Shown: positions 38,857 through 49,340, numbered from the stretch's first letter. The stretch is 64,000 nt of DNA from Sycon ciliatum (GCF_964019385.1 NC_088655.1:9921630-9985629), one strand, 5' to 3'. The notes: generated by a model from the sequence alone, not told the origin. Translations and numbers: made by a program.

Positions 38857-39717
38857 AGGGGAAGTTAAGGCAAAAATCAAAATTTCACCAGTTGTAGTCT
38901 TCGGGGTGCTGAGTCGAATGGTCTTGGTCCGAGGAAGCTGAGACGCTCCCTTCCTACTTGAATCCCAATCGAACTCACGCACTTCCACCAAAACTGGGTG
39001 ACTGCGCCCTACGAGATGGGGATTTGTATGCAAAATGTCACTAAAAGCACCATTTCGTTCTTATAAAAGCACGGATGACCGCGATTGGCCCATATGTTGT
39101 AGTCTTTTGGACGCTGAGTCGATTGGTTTTGGTCCGAAAAGGCTGCGATGCAGGGTTCCTCCTTTATTCCCAATCGAACATGGTTGAACAAGCGGTCACG
39201 TGCTCCTGCGTATACCAGTCAGCTGGTCACCGTGCCTGCAGGGTACAACTTACTAGCCTGTTTGACCTTTTTTGGGTGCAGTCCTGTCACTCGAGTTGAA
39301 CTCGAGTTGAACCTTGGTGTGAAAGTTGTCGCCTGCTGGCGTGGTGACCAGGTGATTTGGGCACCCAGGAGCACGTGACCGCTTCTTCAACCATGTTCGA
39401 TTGGGAATAAAGGAGGAACGCTGCATCGCAGCCTTTTCGGACCAAAACCAGTCGACTCAGCGTCCAAAAGACTACAACATACGGGCCAATCGCAGTCATC
39501 CGTGCTTTTATAAGAACGAAATGGTGCTTTTAGTGACATTTTGCATACAAATCCCCATCTAGTAGGGCGGAGTCACCCAGTTTCGGTGGAAGTGCGCGAG
39601 TTCGATTGGGATTCAAGTAGGATGGGAGCGTCTCAGCTTCCTCGGACCAAGACCATTCGACTCAGCACCCCGAAGACTACAACTGGTGAAATTTTAATGT
39701 TTGCCTTAACTTCCCCT
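38857..39717. mobile_element. 861-bp foldback element (near-complete palindrome)
   Basis: The outer ~355 bp of each arm (38857-39211 and 39369-39717) are about 96% complementary. Homology continues, weaker, to a centre near 39287 (CTCGAGTTGAACTCGAGTTG). The ends are AGGGGAAGTTAAGGCAAA with TTAA on both sides (38853-38856, 39718-39721); TA is an alternative reading. Each arm itself contains two diverged ~85-bp direct repeats (38893-38975 and 39095-39180) starting GTTGTAGTCTT and ending CCCAATCGAAC. No protein is encoded. An AAAGGGGAAGT end recurs at 63822. Confidence 0.85.
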
Positions 39718-39721
39718 TTAA

Positions 39722-40378
39722 CCATGCTGAATAATTTGTACACTTACAGTATAGTGGACAATCTAGCATGCCCTACCCGGTCCGCTACTCCGGAGAGAAA
39801 GTTATTTTCTTTTTCCAACGTACCAATGCAGTGGTGACATCTGATGACCATCACGAGAAAAGGTTCTTGGAGCACCTACCCACCAGCGTTCGTATACGAT
39901 GTTTCATGGCAGTGCAGTATTGTCGGGCACCGGTGAACAGAGCGCCAAAGAATGGCCAGGCTAGAATTTCACCATTTTTTAAGACGGTCCAGGCTGGATT
40001 TTTGCAGATAAGAACGAAAACTATAATGTACACTATAATGTACAATCGGAAGTATAACTCTGCATAATTATAGGTTTGGATGACACATTTCCGTAGTTTC
40101 AAAAGTCTCAACATGTGAACTGGCAGGTGTGCATATGCGCCACCATGTAACAGTCCTCTACTGGTTCATGTACAGGCATGTACAGTCCACATGATTGTAA
40201 ACCTTTGTACATTCAATGACATGCACATGACTGCATGACTGTACCATCGAATAAGAACGAAGTGGCTGTGTTCGCGAAAATAAGAACGGCCTAAGCTGGA
40301 ACCCTGACGACAGAATGATAATGACTTTGCCGATTGTTTTGTTTCACTTTCTCTCCCTCCCTTTCCCTCCCTCCCTCT

Positions 40379-40383
<5 letters not shown>
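39722..40383. other. Unassigned stretch
   Basis: No coding or repeat signal recognised; 5' exons of the plus-strand membrane protein gene could be hidden here but none can be supported. Confidence 0.4.

Positions 40384-40472
<89 letters not shown>
40384..40472 (+). repeat. (CT)n microsatellite serving as acceptor pyrimidine tract
   Basis: About 89 bp of CT on the sense strand of the plus-strand gene, followed by TCCAACAG and an exon. Confidence 0.95.
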
Positions 40473-40477
<5 letters not shown>

Positions 40478-40479
40478 AG

Positions 40480-43476
40480 CAACACCACCGGCCACTTCAG
40501 TATCATCTGCCACTTCAGCATCATCTGCCACTACAGTATCATCTGCCACTACAGTATCATCTGCCACTACAGCAGCTACAACTGTTACAAAAGGAGGTGC
40601 TGTTCTACCTGAAACACAGTCCGATAGCACAACGGCATCACCAACAACGACCGGAACGGTATCCACAAGCGGAGCGGTTACCACCAGTAAGTAGAGGGAT
40701 CTGTGTCTGCAGGTTTATAATGTATGTATCTTTCTTTCTTTTTAAATCTTTTCTCTGACTGCATATTATCTTGTTACAGCCGGTGGCAGTTGATTCATAA
40801 CTTGTTCTCATGTGTTCTTTTCACATTTCAATTTATTATTGGCTCAGTATACGAGTTAATCTTGTTTCTTCATTTAGAGAAGTTTGAATTTTCGCACTGT
40901 GGCACACAAACATGGCCTCTGAGGCATCACCGGGCACCACCTGTGACAAATCAAATTGTCAGCCTGCTGGCGGTAGAGAGGAAGATGCAAGTGAGGCGGT
41001 ACACAACAGCCGTCCGTCTCGTGTCACGCACAGCCCAACCGACTATCTATGCCAATACTGGCCAGAAACCAGCTTCGTTCCCTGGTAACAAACCCCTTCA
41101 GCATTCGCAACAAGATTGGTGAACTCCAGCATGCCCTAACCAGCCCGCAGGTGGATGTTACTCTTATTACTGCACCCGCTGCTGCTGCCACTGCAGCTAC
41201 TGCTTCTGTTGTTACCGCATCTACTGCTCCTGCTGTTGGCGCTGCTGCTGCAGCAGCTGTTTCGGCTGCTGTTGACAGTTCACTATGCCATCGGTTGTAC
41301 CGCACAATTGCCTTTGAGGATGGCCAGCATAATATGGTATTATTATGTGGCAAATGGGCTGTAAGGTCCTGGTGTCGGAAAGAAACTCCCTAAACGACCA
41401 TCCACCCAAGTCTTCACTCTACACTACCACGAACATTCAACTGGGTATGTTTGGCTTGTGCGGTGTATTTGTTTGGACTTTCAGATGATTCCTTCATCCC
41501 CGCCCCGAGAGGTAGCCAGTCGGTTAGCACCCTGACCAGTGTGTTCATTGGTGTAGGAGTGTGTGCTGCATTCTTGATCGCCATGGCGCTGGTCGTCTGG
41601 AGGATTCGACAGGGGAAATCCCCTGGCTTTAACATCAAGACCCTACGTGAGTACGAATATGCTCTGGGGTTTTTTATTTTATTTTTTATTCTCACGATGG
41701 CACCATCACTAATAAGAGATACGTTTATGAGAAGGTGAGATGTTGTGGGTGGGGCTGGGGGTTGTGCAGTTAAAAAAAGAAAAGAAAAAAAGCTGGAAAG
41801 CAATTTACATCACTTTGAATTATACAAGTATGGGAGAGGGTGAGCGCTGCAGGAGCAGATTGAGTTAATCAGCAGTGGGTAGATTTATTGATTGAAAGCA
41901 GGTCGGGAGCTGGTCTGTCTGTATGTTATTCTGTGATTTTTGACACTTAAGAAAATTCCTAGATATTTCATTACTAGCTCACTGTCGTACTTTTGTATTA
42001 TAAAAAAATAAAAAATAAAAAATTATCGTGTCCGTTCGCGAAGGGAACTCACGACGGCCGCTAACACCCGGTAAACCCTAGCGGCAGATGCTGTGTTATA
42101 GCCGGTCTCATAATTATAGAAGCCTGTTTTGAATGTGACAAGCCTGATTTTTCAAGACATGGTAAAACCTGGTAACTACAGTCCATTTCAAAACTATAGA
42201 CGCATACCTGGGCAAAAACCGTTATGCCAGCATCTATGCCACATAAAATTTGTGATCACTTTGTGCATGTATTTTTCCAAATCGGGCGTCTGTTATCCAA
42301 TCGTTTAGAAACTATAATATGAGAGTAATTGTGGAGCGGACCTGAGCAATAATCCGAAAATTATTCTCAAAAAGTTCCAGCCAAATTTGAAATATTTCAA
42401 AAACACGGCGCGTCTATAGTTTTGAAATGGACTGTAGCGACCACCCCTTAGAGGGGGGGGGGGGGGGGGGCGTCCGGGGTTACCGATTGTTTTTACGAAA
42501 CGAAACGTTTTAGTATTTTTCAGCCCCCACCCACCCACCTTTTCTGCAGGTAAAACAAATTCCAATCAAATATTGATATCAATTTTCGACACCCGGAAGA
42601 AACTGGGTATTCTCCATCTGCATTCAATAATAATTATTTCCAAAACGAAACTCCATCAAACCCACCCACACCCAAACGAAAACGTTTCGTTTTGAAAATA
42701 TTATTGGTAGCCTTGGACGGCCTAAGGCCAGAGAAAGCGGTCTCCAACACTTTCACCTGTAACTAGTAACCATGACGTCCACAACACAGAACCGAGAAAC
42801 ATGAATCAGAATACACTTGGCAACATTCAGGACGAGATACCAAATGATTATTGCGACATGACGCTTCAGCTGATTCTGTGTATTGCCATTCTTAAACTTT
42901 TGTCACCTCGCCGCCTTATCCATAGAACGTGCTCTTGTGTGGATTTACAGCAAACGTTCAAAGTCTTGAAGAAAGTGCCGAACGGCCTCTGCTATGATCT
43001 TAGCTACACCATAGCTCAGTGGTTACTGCATCGCTGGTCTCAAGCGAAGGTCCCTGGTCCGAGTCCTGGTGATGACCGTCATTTTTCTTCTTCTCAGACC
43101 TTTCCCCGTTTGCATCTTTCCTTGAAAGCAATGAATATCTCTCCTCTATTTTCTACATTGTGTTTCTGCAGCTCGTTTCTCAGACACCACCTTGCTGGGT
43201 CCCGACATAGCTGTCGAGCACGCACACCACGAGCGTATAGTCGAGAACTACGAGTGCCCTCGCCCCACCCCATGTAGAGATAACACGTCCCTGACGTACG
43301 ATAACATGGCCCTGTCGCACAACAACAGCATCTCCAGGCCCCGCCTTGACATGACCGTGTCTTATGACGATGTGGCCAGGCAGGCCGGTGACGATGATAT
43401 GGGGGCGTCTTACGACGATGTCGCCCACACACCGACGCCGTTGGAGGACGAACACTACGACTCGGTACACGCTTGA
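40480..43476 (+). CDS. 3' part of a single-pass membrane protein: Ser/Thr stalk, TM helix, tyrosine-motif tail
   Basis: Three exons with compatible phase-1 junctions: 40480-40686 (207 nt), 41485-41646 (162 nt) and 43172-43476 (ending in TGA). Exon 1 reads a mucin-like stalk with repeated SSATTV units and [15 protein letters not shown]. Exon 2 holds a short juxtamembrane [11 protein letters not shown], one hydrophobic helix ([20 protein letters not shown]) and a basic stop-transfer RIRQGK. Exon 3 is a ~100-residue acidic tail with five tyrosines: NYECP, TYDNM, two SYDDVA repeats and HYDSV. YDNM fits a p85-type SH2 site (YxxM); the paired SYDDVA look like docking sites for other SH2 domains. 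The expected product is a surface receptor or adhesion protein signalling through tyrosine kinases, which is inference. The ectodomain exons and start are not found. Other open frames exist across exon 1, but only this one is in phase with the TM exon. Confidence 0.6.
41040..41165 (+). pseudogene. Possible LINE endonuclease N-terminal fragment
   Basis: A plus frame reads [19 protein letters not shown] then [13 protein letters not shown], which resembles the start of LINE endonucleases (LRSLxNKIxELxxLLxxxxxDVxxIT). Imperfect GCTGCT/GTTGTT trinucleotides follow at 41170-41270. It lies in an intron of the membrane protein gene. It is short and weak. Confidence 0.35.
42179..42434. mobile_element. 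256-bp MITE with perfect 25-bp TIRs and TA duplication
   Basis: Both ends start CAGTCCATTTCAAAACTATA and continue identically for five more bases. TA flanks at 42177-42178 and 42435-42436. There is no ORF. It belongs with Tc1/mariner-type MITEs, and its perfect ends imply fairly recent movement. It sits in the intron between the TM and tail exons. Confidence 0.9.
42449..42470. repeat. Poly-G tract
   Basis: Run of about 18-22 G. Confidence 0.9.
43006..43074 (+). repeat. tRNA-derived SINE head
   Basis: CCATAGCTCAGTGGTT matches a pol III A-box (TAGCTCAGTGG) and GGTCCGAGTCC matches a B-box, about 36 bp apart. Between them TCGCT and AGCGA form a perfect 5-bp anticodon stem around a seven-base loop. 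The loop lacks the conserved T before the anticodon, and the acceptor ends do not pair, so it is a tRNA-like SINE and not a tRNA gene. It is followed by a T-rich run (ATTTTTCTTCTTCT). A degenerate relative is at 35105-35175. Confidence 0.6.
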
Positions 43477-43955
43477 GGGCTGCAGGACAGCGTACGTCCG
43501 GTGTGACACCACACTAGGGCCTACTCAAGCATGCATTATGGGGCATCTCTTCGTTTCTTTCATCTTTTCCAAGGCTGGTTGATAGTGTTTTCCCAGGTTG
43601 CGGTTGCTATTCACCAGCTATTCACTATTGTAATCATTCGCTCGTTTTTGGAGGACAAACAGAGAAAATCATGCTGATTCTGAATATGGGATATATTTCA
43701 GGGGTCCCAATATCTGTTCCTCGTGCGAACGAGGCTCCGATAATGGAGTTTCTGGCAAACTAGCAACCTTCTGGAACCGTAAACCACTGGAACAGTACAA
43801 GAAGTAAAACCGTGGGCCCCTATTTTCGTATCTCACAGAAATAATGATGCCTTCCACAGACAGTATCTGTACTGAATTCGTAGAGAAAATTACATAATTT
43901 CAGTGTCCTTTTGGCCGAAACTGTACCCAACCTCCTTTAGCATCCCAGCCCATGT
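43477..43955. other. 3' flank of the membrane protein gene
   Basis: No coding signal. A polyadenylation signal could not be assigned. Confidence 0.4.
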
Positions 43956-44320
43956 GTGAGTGTATGTATGAGTGTACATGTATGCATGAGTGCATGTATG
44001 TATGAGTGTATGAGTGTACATGTATGCATGAGTGCATGTATGAGTGTATGTATGAGTGTTTGTATGAGTGTACATGTATGCATGAGTGCATGTATGAGTG
44101 TATGCATGAATGATGTATGAGTGTATGTATGAGTGTATGTATGTATGTATGTATGTATGTATGTACATGTATGTATGTATGTATGTGTGTATGTATGTAT
44201 GTATGTATGTATGTATGTATGTATGTATGTATGTATGTATGTATGTATGTATGTATGTATGTATCTATCTATCTATCTATGAGTGTATGAGTGTATGTAT
44301 GAGTGTGTGTATGACTGTGG
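43956..44320. repeat. (TGTA)n tetranucleotide tract with TGAG variants
   Basis: GAGTGTATGTAT and GCATGAGTGCAT higher-order units in the first half, then about 30 clean GTAT units from 44130, ending with CTAT units. Open frames on both strands here are repeat artefacts. Confidence 0.95.
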
Positions 44321-44355
44321 CTGTATGGCTATGTGTTGCACAGGCTTGTCATAAT

Positions 44356-44562
44356 CAGGGGCGTCGGAAGGTATTTTAGTGTGGTACGGTCAGCCATCTG
44401 AAGTACAATTTACTCTTGGGGGGGGGGGGGGGAGGGATAGCTGAGCCGAAAATTTTGGAAATTTAGAGCCCAAACCAGTGCATTTTATTGATTCACAGGG
44501 TACTTGGGGCAAATAGTGGTACGGTCAATACCGTAGTGACCGTACCATGTCCGACGCCCCTG
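44356..44562. mobile_element. 207-bp hAT-like MITE
   Basis: Ends CAGGGGCGTCGGA and its complement TCCGACGCCCCTG. Eight-base flanks GTCATAAT and ATAATAAT match at six of eight positions, as expected for an aged hAT target duplication. A poly-G run lies inside (about 44419-44431), and GTGGTACGGTCA and its complement form subterminal inverted repeats. Confidence 0.75.
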
Positions 44563-44639
44563 ATAATAATTATTATTATTGAATAAGTAAGGAAGCTCTG
44601 TTCTTTCAGGCACTTTGTGCGCAGAGAGGACTTGACCTA

Positions 44640-44996
44640 CCGTTAATAAGCCCCGGGCGTATACTTTGCAGAGCGTCAAAAACCGGGCGTATATTTGGGC
44701 ATAGGCTTATTTTAGAGCATGGGCGTTATTTAGGACGCAATCTGCAGAAGATCAATCTATCAGCAACCCACTAGTTTCAGTGAACCACCATTCACACTGA
44801 GCACGGTACAGGTACATCAAACCACCGCTGGAAATTTGGTCGTAACCAAGAATGTAGCGATAAATTACAGATTTGATAGGTAAACCACTTGTCCACTTTA
44901 CACCCTGGGCTTTTTCCGGGCATGGGCGCTAAAACAGATTTGAAGTGTACACCGCCTAAAACTGGGCTTATTATCGGACATGGGCGTTATTTACGG
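44640..44996. mobile_element. Probable MITE with CCGTNAATAA ends
   Basis: The left end is CCGTTAATAAGCCC; the right end, reverse-complemented, is CCGTAAATAACGCCC. GGGCGTTATTTA/GGGCTTATTTTA words recur inside. The TIR is short and imperfect and the target duplication is unclear. Confidence 0.45.
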
Positions 44997-45012
44997 AATT
45001 TTACGGCACTTT

Positions 45013-45147
45013 ATGTATGATTTACAGCCCGAGTACAAGCGAAGGGCAATACCGGCTGATACATGACCGAACAGCGTCAGCCGTGAGGTCATGTATCAAG
45101 CCGGTATTGCCCGTTTACGAGCGCATACGAGGTGCTGTAAATCATTT
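45013..45147. repeat. 135-bp foldback hairpin (head of unit A)
   Basis: Arms of 52-59 nt start ATGATTTACAGC and meet at GATACATGACC/GGTCATGTATC around a ~20-nt loop. The core GGGCAATACC (45044-45053) and its complement (45103-45112) lie in the arms and the core recurs at 45790-45799. A shared downstream motif is described in the findings. Confidence 0.8.
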
Positions 45148-45873
45148 ATTGCATGCTTGACACCCACGTTCTATATACTGAGTGCAGATCAGCGTTGCAA
45201 GTCCTTTTCTTGCACCTCTTCGACCTGGATCCTGCTGTGGACTTGGAGTTCGTTTAGAAAATTCTGAAATGTACGTCGTTTGAGGCTTTGCAAGTTTGAG
45301 AACTGATTTTTGATTTCTTCACCACTACTTTTCTTGTGGTGCGATGCCGGATACATCCAAGACTGGAAACAATTATTTACAATGTAGGTTTCATTTTACC
45401 TTCCGTTTGTTTTCAAGGTGCCTGCGCTTGCGATGCTCCCTGAGCTCTTCGAACAGTTGGTCGACGAAGGCCGACTCACATCATCAATGCCGGTCCTAAC
45501 TTCGGAGAGAAGAGACAAGTCCGTGCAGGTAGGCAGTAGCTTTTTGGTGTATTGACTGTTGAATCCGATTATTCTGTACATGCTCGTCGCCAGTAGAGTC
45601 CTCCGTTTTTTCGAGCCTGTTGCTTCTTTTGGTGACCGGTGTGTCTGATGGCGATTTTGTCCATCTACCATCGATCGCACCAAAATGACAACCTGCTCCG
45701 GAGAAATGAAGGACTCAACTGACGAACGGGCATGCGCAGAGTGATCGGATTCAGCGGGCAATACACTGAAAGTTATTGCCCGCCTGAGCGGGCAATACCG
45801 AGAAATACAGGCCGCTTGCGGAGGGCGCTGATTGGCCGTAATACGGACAACCCTCACGTGACATGCAATAATA
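45148..45873. other. Body of unit A, no confirmed gene
   Basis: A minus frame near 45405-45640 reads coding-like peptides (KLLPTCTDLSLLSEV; SAFVDQLFEELREHRKRR in another frame, with a possible donor between them), but no domain or complete gene can be supported. GGGCAAT hairpin words occur at 45755-45800, then GCTGATTGGCCGTAA at 45827-45841. Confidence 0.35.
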
Positions 45874-46165
45874 GTGAGGTTCTGCCACACGGTATAACGT
45901 GCCAAAGTACGTATGGAAACTTCGCCGCGGTACGGGATTTAGTTTGATACGGATTTTTTCATACCGTTTTCCGTGTGAAGCTCGCTTCACACGGACTGGA
46001 CTCCGTGTGAAAAGTGAGCGTACAGAGTACATGTGGCGGGGTGTTCGTGCATGCTTCGTGCATGCTACGTACAGCAGAACCGGTGCAACGTAGGAAAAAT
46101 CCGTGTCAAACTGCACTGCAGTTGACACGGAATTTGGTACGTAGTTCCGTGTAGCAGAACCTCTC
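45874..46165. mobile_element. 292-bp MITE with TA duplication (GAGGTTCTGC family)
   Basis: Ends GTGAGGTTCTGCCACACGG and, reverse-complemented, GAGAGGTTCTGCTACACGG, with TA at 45872-45873 and 46166-46167. An inner hairpin around GTGTGAAGC/GCTTCACAC lies near 45980-46000. There is no ORF. Same family as 1296-1635. Confidence 0.8.
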
Positions 46166-46394
46166 TAATATTGAATATACAGACAACCCAAAGGCACCGC
46201 TACCTATATCAAGGGGAAGCAGAAAATGTCAGAAAGCAAAAAAACTAGCAACGTGATCATGCCAAAGAGGTTTTAGTGCATGCGCACGTGTGCTTCCACA
46301 GCTTACTGCGAAACAAGGGAGTAATGAAATTACTACTTCCTGTTGAAATGCCCGTGAGGATATGGGAGCTTTGCAAGATGAACATAGGTATGAG

Positions 46395-47091
46395 CTAAAG
46401 TGAAAGTAGTGAAAAGTTGTGCAGCGTGAATGCGTTGGGGAGCACACGGGGGGTATGTACATGTACATGGCGTAGGCATACGGAGAGCGCAGCACTATGT
46501 TTGCAAGTGAGTTTGCGAAGCTCATTCTTGAAAACAATAATGGATGGTTCTGCAGTTAGTCTTGGTGGGAGGCAGTTCCATAAGAGGGAGGTTTGGAAGA
46601 CAAACAACGATTTTGATGTGGTCTTTCCTTTAGGGAGAATAATTTTGTTTGGGCGTCTCGCACTCTGCGTGATATTGAAATGGAATGAAGCTAGGCAACG
46701 TCGATACTTGAAAATAAATTTGTGCATGGTAACTAAGCTTAAAAACTGCCTGCGGTAAAGAAGGGATTCAATGTTAGCTTTTTTTATTAAGATCTTGCTT
46801 GGGTGTAAATGCAAACCTGGCCTGGACTCTATCCAGCTCAGTCAAGTCGCTTGAACGAAGACGAAAGGACCACACTACGACGCTATACTCAATCACAGGT
46901 CTAACATAGCACTTGTAGAGGAGCATCATGGCCTGCGGTGTAAGACGATGTGCCATGTGACAAAGTAGGCTTACTCTTTGCTTGAATTTGCGACTGATGT
47001 CAAGGTAGTGATGACGGAAGTTTAGGTCTGCACTGAAGCGAACTCCCATATGTTTGAGGATGTCAATACTGGGAAGAGGTAGACCATCCAT
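46395..47091 (-). pseudogene. 3' fragment of a LINE reverse transcriptase ORF
   Basis: Two minus frames, 47091-46774 then 46814-46430, read through one LINE C-terminus with a frameshift near 46800. Motifs: ILKHMGVRFSADLNFRHH and LYKCYVRPVIEYSVVVW (the thumb region after the polymerase core), then ESLLYRRQFLSLVTMHKF and FVFQTSLLWNCLPPRL, typical of CR1/Jockey-side LINE ends. Both the catalytic core and endonuclease are absent, so this is a 5'-truncated dead copy. Confidence 0.7.
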
Positions 47092-47646
47092 AGTGTAGGT
47101 GGCAGATGTTGGTGCTGGTGACGATGCTGCCGCTGGCTTATAACGGAAGCTTAAAACAGAAGTTTTTGAGGGCGAAAACTCTCCGCCTGATGCGAGTCGG
47201 TTCAGAACTGTATCGGGCAGATGTTGTAGGGCTTGAAAGTGCTACGTCACAGCATAGCAACAATTTCAAAAATTCAAAAACTGGATCCAAGCACATTTCA
47301 AGCCGTCTTACTCACAGCAAGGTGATGTAGCCAGGGAAACTGACTGATTTGGCTACTGGGGGCGGGGTTACAACTGGTGGCGAAGTAAAAGTCACCCCTG
47401 CATACGACATGAGTGAGTTGCTATGCACCCACATACTGAGGCAATAGCAAAGTCACACCTTAGTGGATCCAAAATAGAAATCTGATGTCAACTTACTACT
47501 CCCTGGCCGCTTTTGACGTCATCATTTCCCAGCCCTATTATATTACTACAGGCGATACACTTTGTACTAGTCTGGCATGTTTTGCTACACAAAGTCCATG
47601 CTTAGGACCGATATATTCTATTACACGATAACATTGCTTGTAAGTA
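47092..47646. other. Unassigned stretch
   Basis: No recognisable coding or repeat structure. Confidence 0.45.
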
Positions 47647-47968
47647 CCATACTGGCAATATATGTTGCCGCAGTGAGGCCATGAAGCGTTACATTGGCAC
47701 ATGTTTGCCGCACGCAGGGCGTTACATGCAAAGTCGCACAGGAGCCATTACACAGGTTTCTATATTGCCGCAGTCCTTTTTTTGCCACGCGGTACACGTG
47801 CTTTCACAGTTTTCAGCCTTTGCAGTGCAAACTGCAATGAAAAGATCGCCGCACCCCGCCTGACGCGCGTTACGAACGCAACGAAAAATTGTCGCACTAG
47901 CCTGGTCGCGCGTTACGCCGCACCCCCCTGCGTTACGCGTTACGCGGCAACATATATTGCCAGTACGG
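47647..47968. mobile_element. 322-bp MITE with 25-bp TIRs
   Basis: The left end is CCATACTGGCAATATATGTT, the right (reverse-complemented) CCGTACTGGCAATATATGTT, both continuing GCCGC. TA lies outside both ends (47645-47646, 47969-47970). The interior is rich in GCGTTAC words. There is no ORF. Confidence 0.75.
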
Positions 47969-47973
47969 TAGAT

Positions 47974-48103
47974 AATCAAGCGAGGTACAGAGGGCTTGAT
48001 GGCTGATCAAAGCCCAAGGGTCCAGCCCGAGGGCCGTAGGCCCAAGGGCTGGGCCCGAGGGCTTTGATCAGTCATCAAGCCCGACTGTACCTCGCTTGAA
48101 TAT
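47974..48103. repeat. 130-bp foldback hairpin (head of unit B)
   Basis: Arms of about 60 nt begin TCAAGCGAGGTACAG and contain GGGCTTGATG, then ATCAAAGCCC (48006-48015) and its complement (48059-48068). Arm complementarity is about 90%. The loop is GAGGGCCGTAGGCCC-like. GGGCTTTGAT recurs at 48570-48660. Confidence 0.8.
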
Positions 48104-48568
48104 GCTTCAGACGATCCCCAACATTTTTTTGATTTTGAATCAAACTCGCTTCATTCTTTGGGTGATCTCGAGTGTGGACAATGTCGGCCTTTCCTTTGGG
48201 ATTTCAGAGCAGCCTGAAGTTTAAAGTGCATGTCGTTTTCGTCCCGTTCGTAAGTTTCACACAGAGATTACAGCAAAGGGAAAGTAATGTCAGTGGACGA
48301 AAAACCTGTTTCGTGAGAAATTTCTCGAGAGAAATTTCTCAGGACTACGTGTCAAGAGCCAGACGTGGCTGAAGAGTCACGGAAGTATTTTCACTTCCAC
48401 CATACACGCCTTGCTCACGCTGCATACTGCTGAGAGTTCTGCGGTGCATGCTGGAGCTAGGTTTCCAACTCCACAAGTTGAGAGCCGCCGCATCCCCGAC
48501 CACCACCCCTATCGGTTTCTTGTTCTTATAGCCAGATCACCTTGAAAAGACTGAGATTGGGCATGATC
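48104..48568. other. Body of unit B
   Basis: No ORF with a domain. A GAAATTTCTCGAGAGAAATTTC palindrome region lies near 48318-48340. Confidence 0.4.
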
Positions 48569-48700
48569 AGGGCTTTGATGGTTTTGTCGTACAGTTGCAA
48601 ATGGCAGCGGGCTTTGATGGTTTTCTCGTACAGGTTGTCAATGACAGCGGGCTTTGATGGAATATCAAAGCCCGCTCTCCGAGGCTGCTGATTGGTCGTA
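48569..48700. repeat. Tandem ~40-bp repeats with GGGCTTTGATGG core (tail of unit B)
   Basis: Three units start GGGCTTTGATGG at 48570, 48609 and 48649, the first two continuing TTTTxTCGTACAG. The third is followed by ATCAAAGCCCGC, forming a small hairpin. GCTGATTGGTCGTAA follows at 48687-48701. Confidence 0.8.
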
Positions 48701-48816
48701 ACCTAGCAAAGGGCACGTGGGTCGTTTGAAGAACAAATATACACATGAAACCCATGTTATGATTATGAAAATATGAGAGTTCATTCTTGTAGGTGGTATA
48801 TTCTTTTACACCATGG

Positions 48817-48900
48817 TAGCCATGGTTGGCTATGAAAACCCTGCAATCGCCACGCAAAGTGGTCATTGGCTACCCCAGCCATGTATTGCTTGAAATAAAA
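48817..48900 (+). repeat. Short interspersed repeat, copy 1
   Basis: About 85 bp from GGTTGGCTAT through CCTGCAATCG and CACGCAAAGTGGT to CCATGTATTGCTTG and AATAAA. About 85% alike to 49254-49340. Inner TTGGCTA and TAGCC words make a weak hairpin. Confidence 0.65.
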
Positions 48901-49043
48901 TAAATAAATACCGGTGAATAAATACACGACCACACTATAACCGATACACACTGTACAGGACAGTACTAGTCATCTTTTTTTAACTCTGAAACTTGGATTG
49001 CTAAAATATTTGAACTCGGATGGTGAGCCAATTTAATTATGGT

Positions 49044-49149
49044 AAAAAAAGGCGAAGGACAAATTGTTACGAGTTTTGACTATATATGAACTGGTTCAGT
49101 TGGTGGCCAGTTAGTCAAAACTCGTAACATTGTGTCCTTCTCCTTTTTT
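49044..49149. repeat. 106-bp foldback hairpin
   Basis: Arms of about 38 nt, AAAAAAGGCGAAGGACAAAT then TGTTACGAGTTTTGACTA, with a near-perfect complement on the right, around a ~28-nt loop. It could be a tiny MITE or a small-RNA precursor. Confidence 0.75.
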
Positions 49150-49253
49150 GCTAAAATAGTTGATCGCCGAATTGGTCCAGATTCAGAAAACGCTAAAACT
49201 TGCATCTTTTACTTCTTTTCCCTTTCTTTTCGACTTCTTACTCTTTTTCTTGC

Positions 49254-49340
49254 TAGCCGTGGTTGGCTATAAAAAAATCCTGCAATCGTCACGCAAAGTG
49301 GTGATTGGCTACGCCAACCATGTATTGCTTGGAATAAAAC
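49254..49340 (+). repeat. Short interspersed repeat, copy 2
   Basis: Second copy of the 48817-48900 unit, lying about 350 bp downstream in the same orientation. Confidence 0.65.

Noticed and set aside
43006..43074. Functional tRNA gene
   Set aside because: A- and B-boxes are present but the acceptor stem does not pair and the anticodon loop lacks the conserved T.
42801..43277. 158-aa plus frame upstream of the tail exon
   Set aside because: It runs through intron, SINE and splice acceptor in a frame different from the tyrosine-rich tail. No domain is seen.
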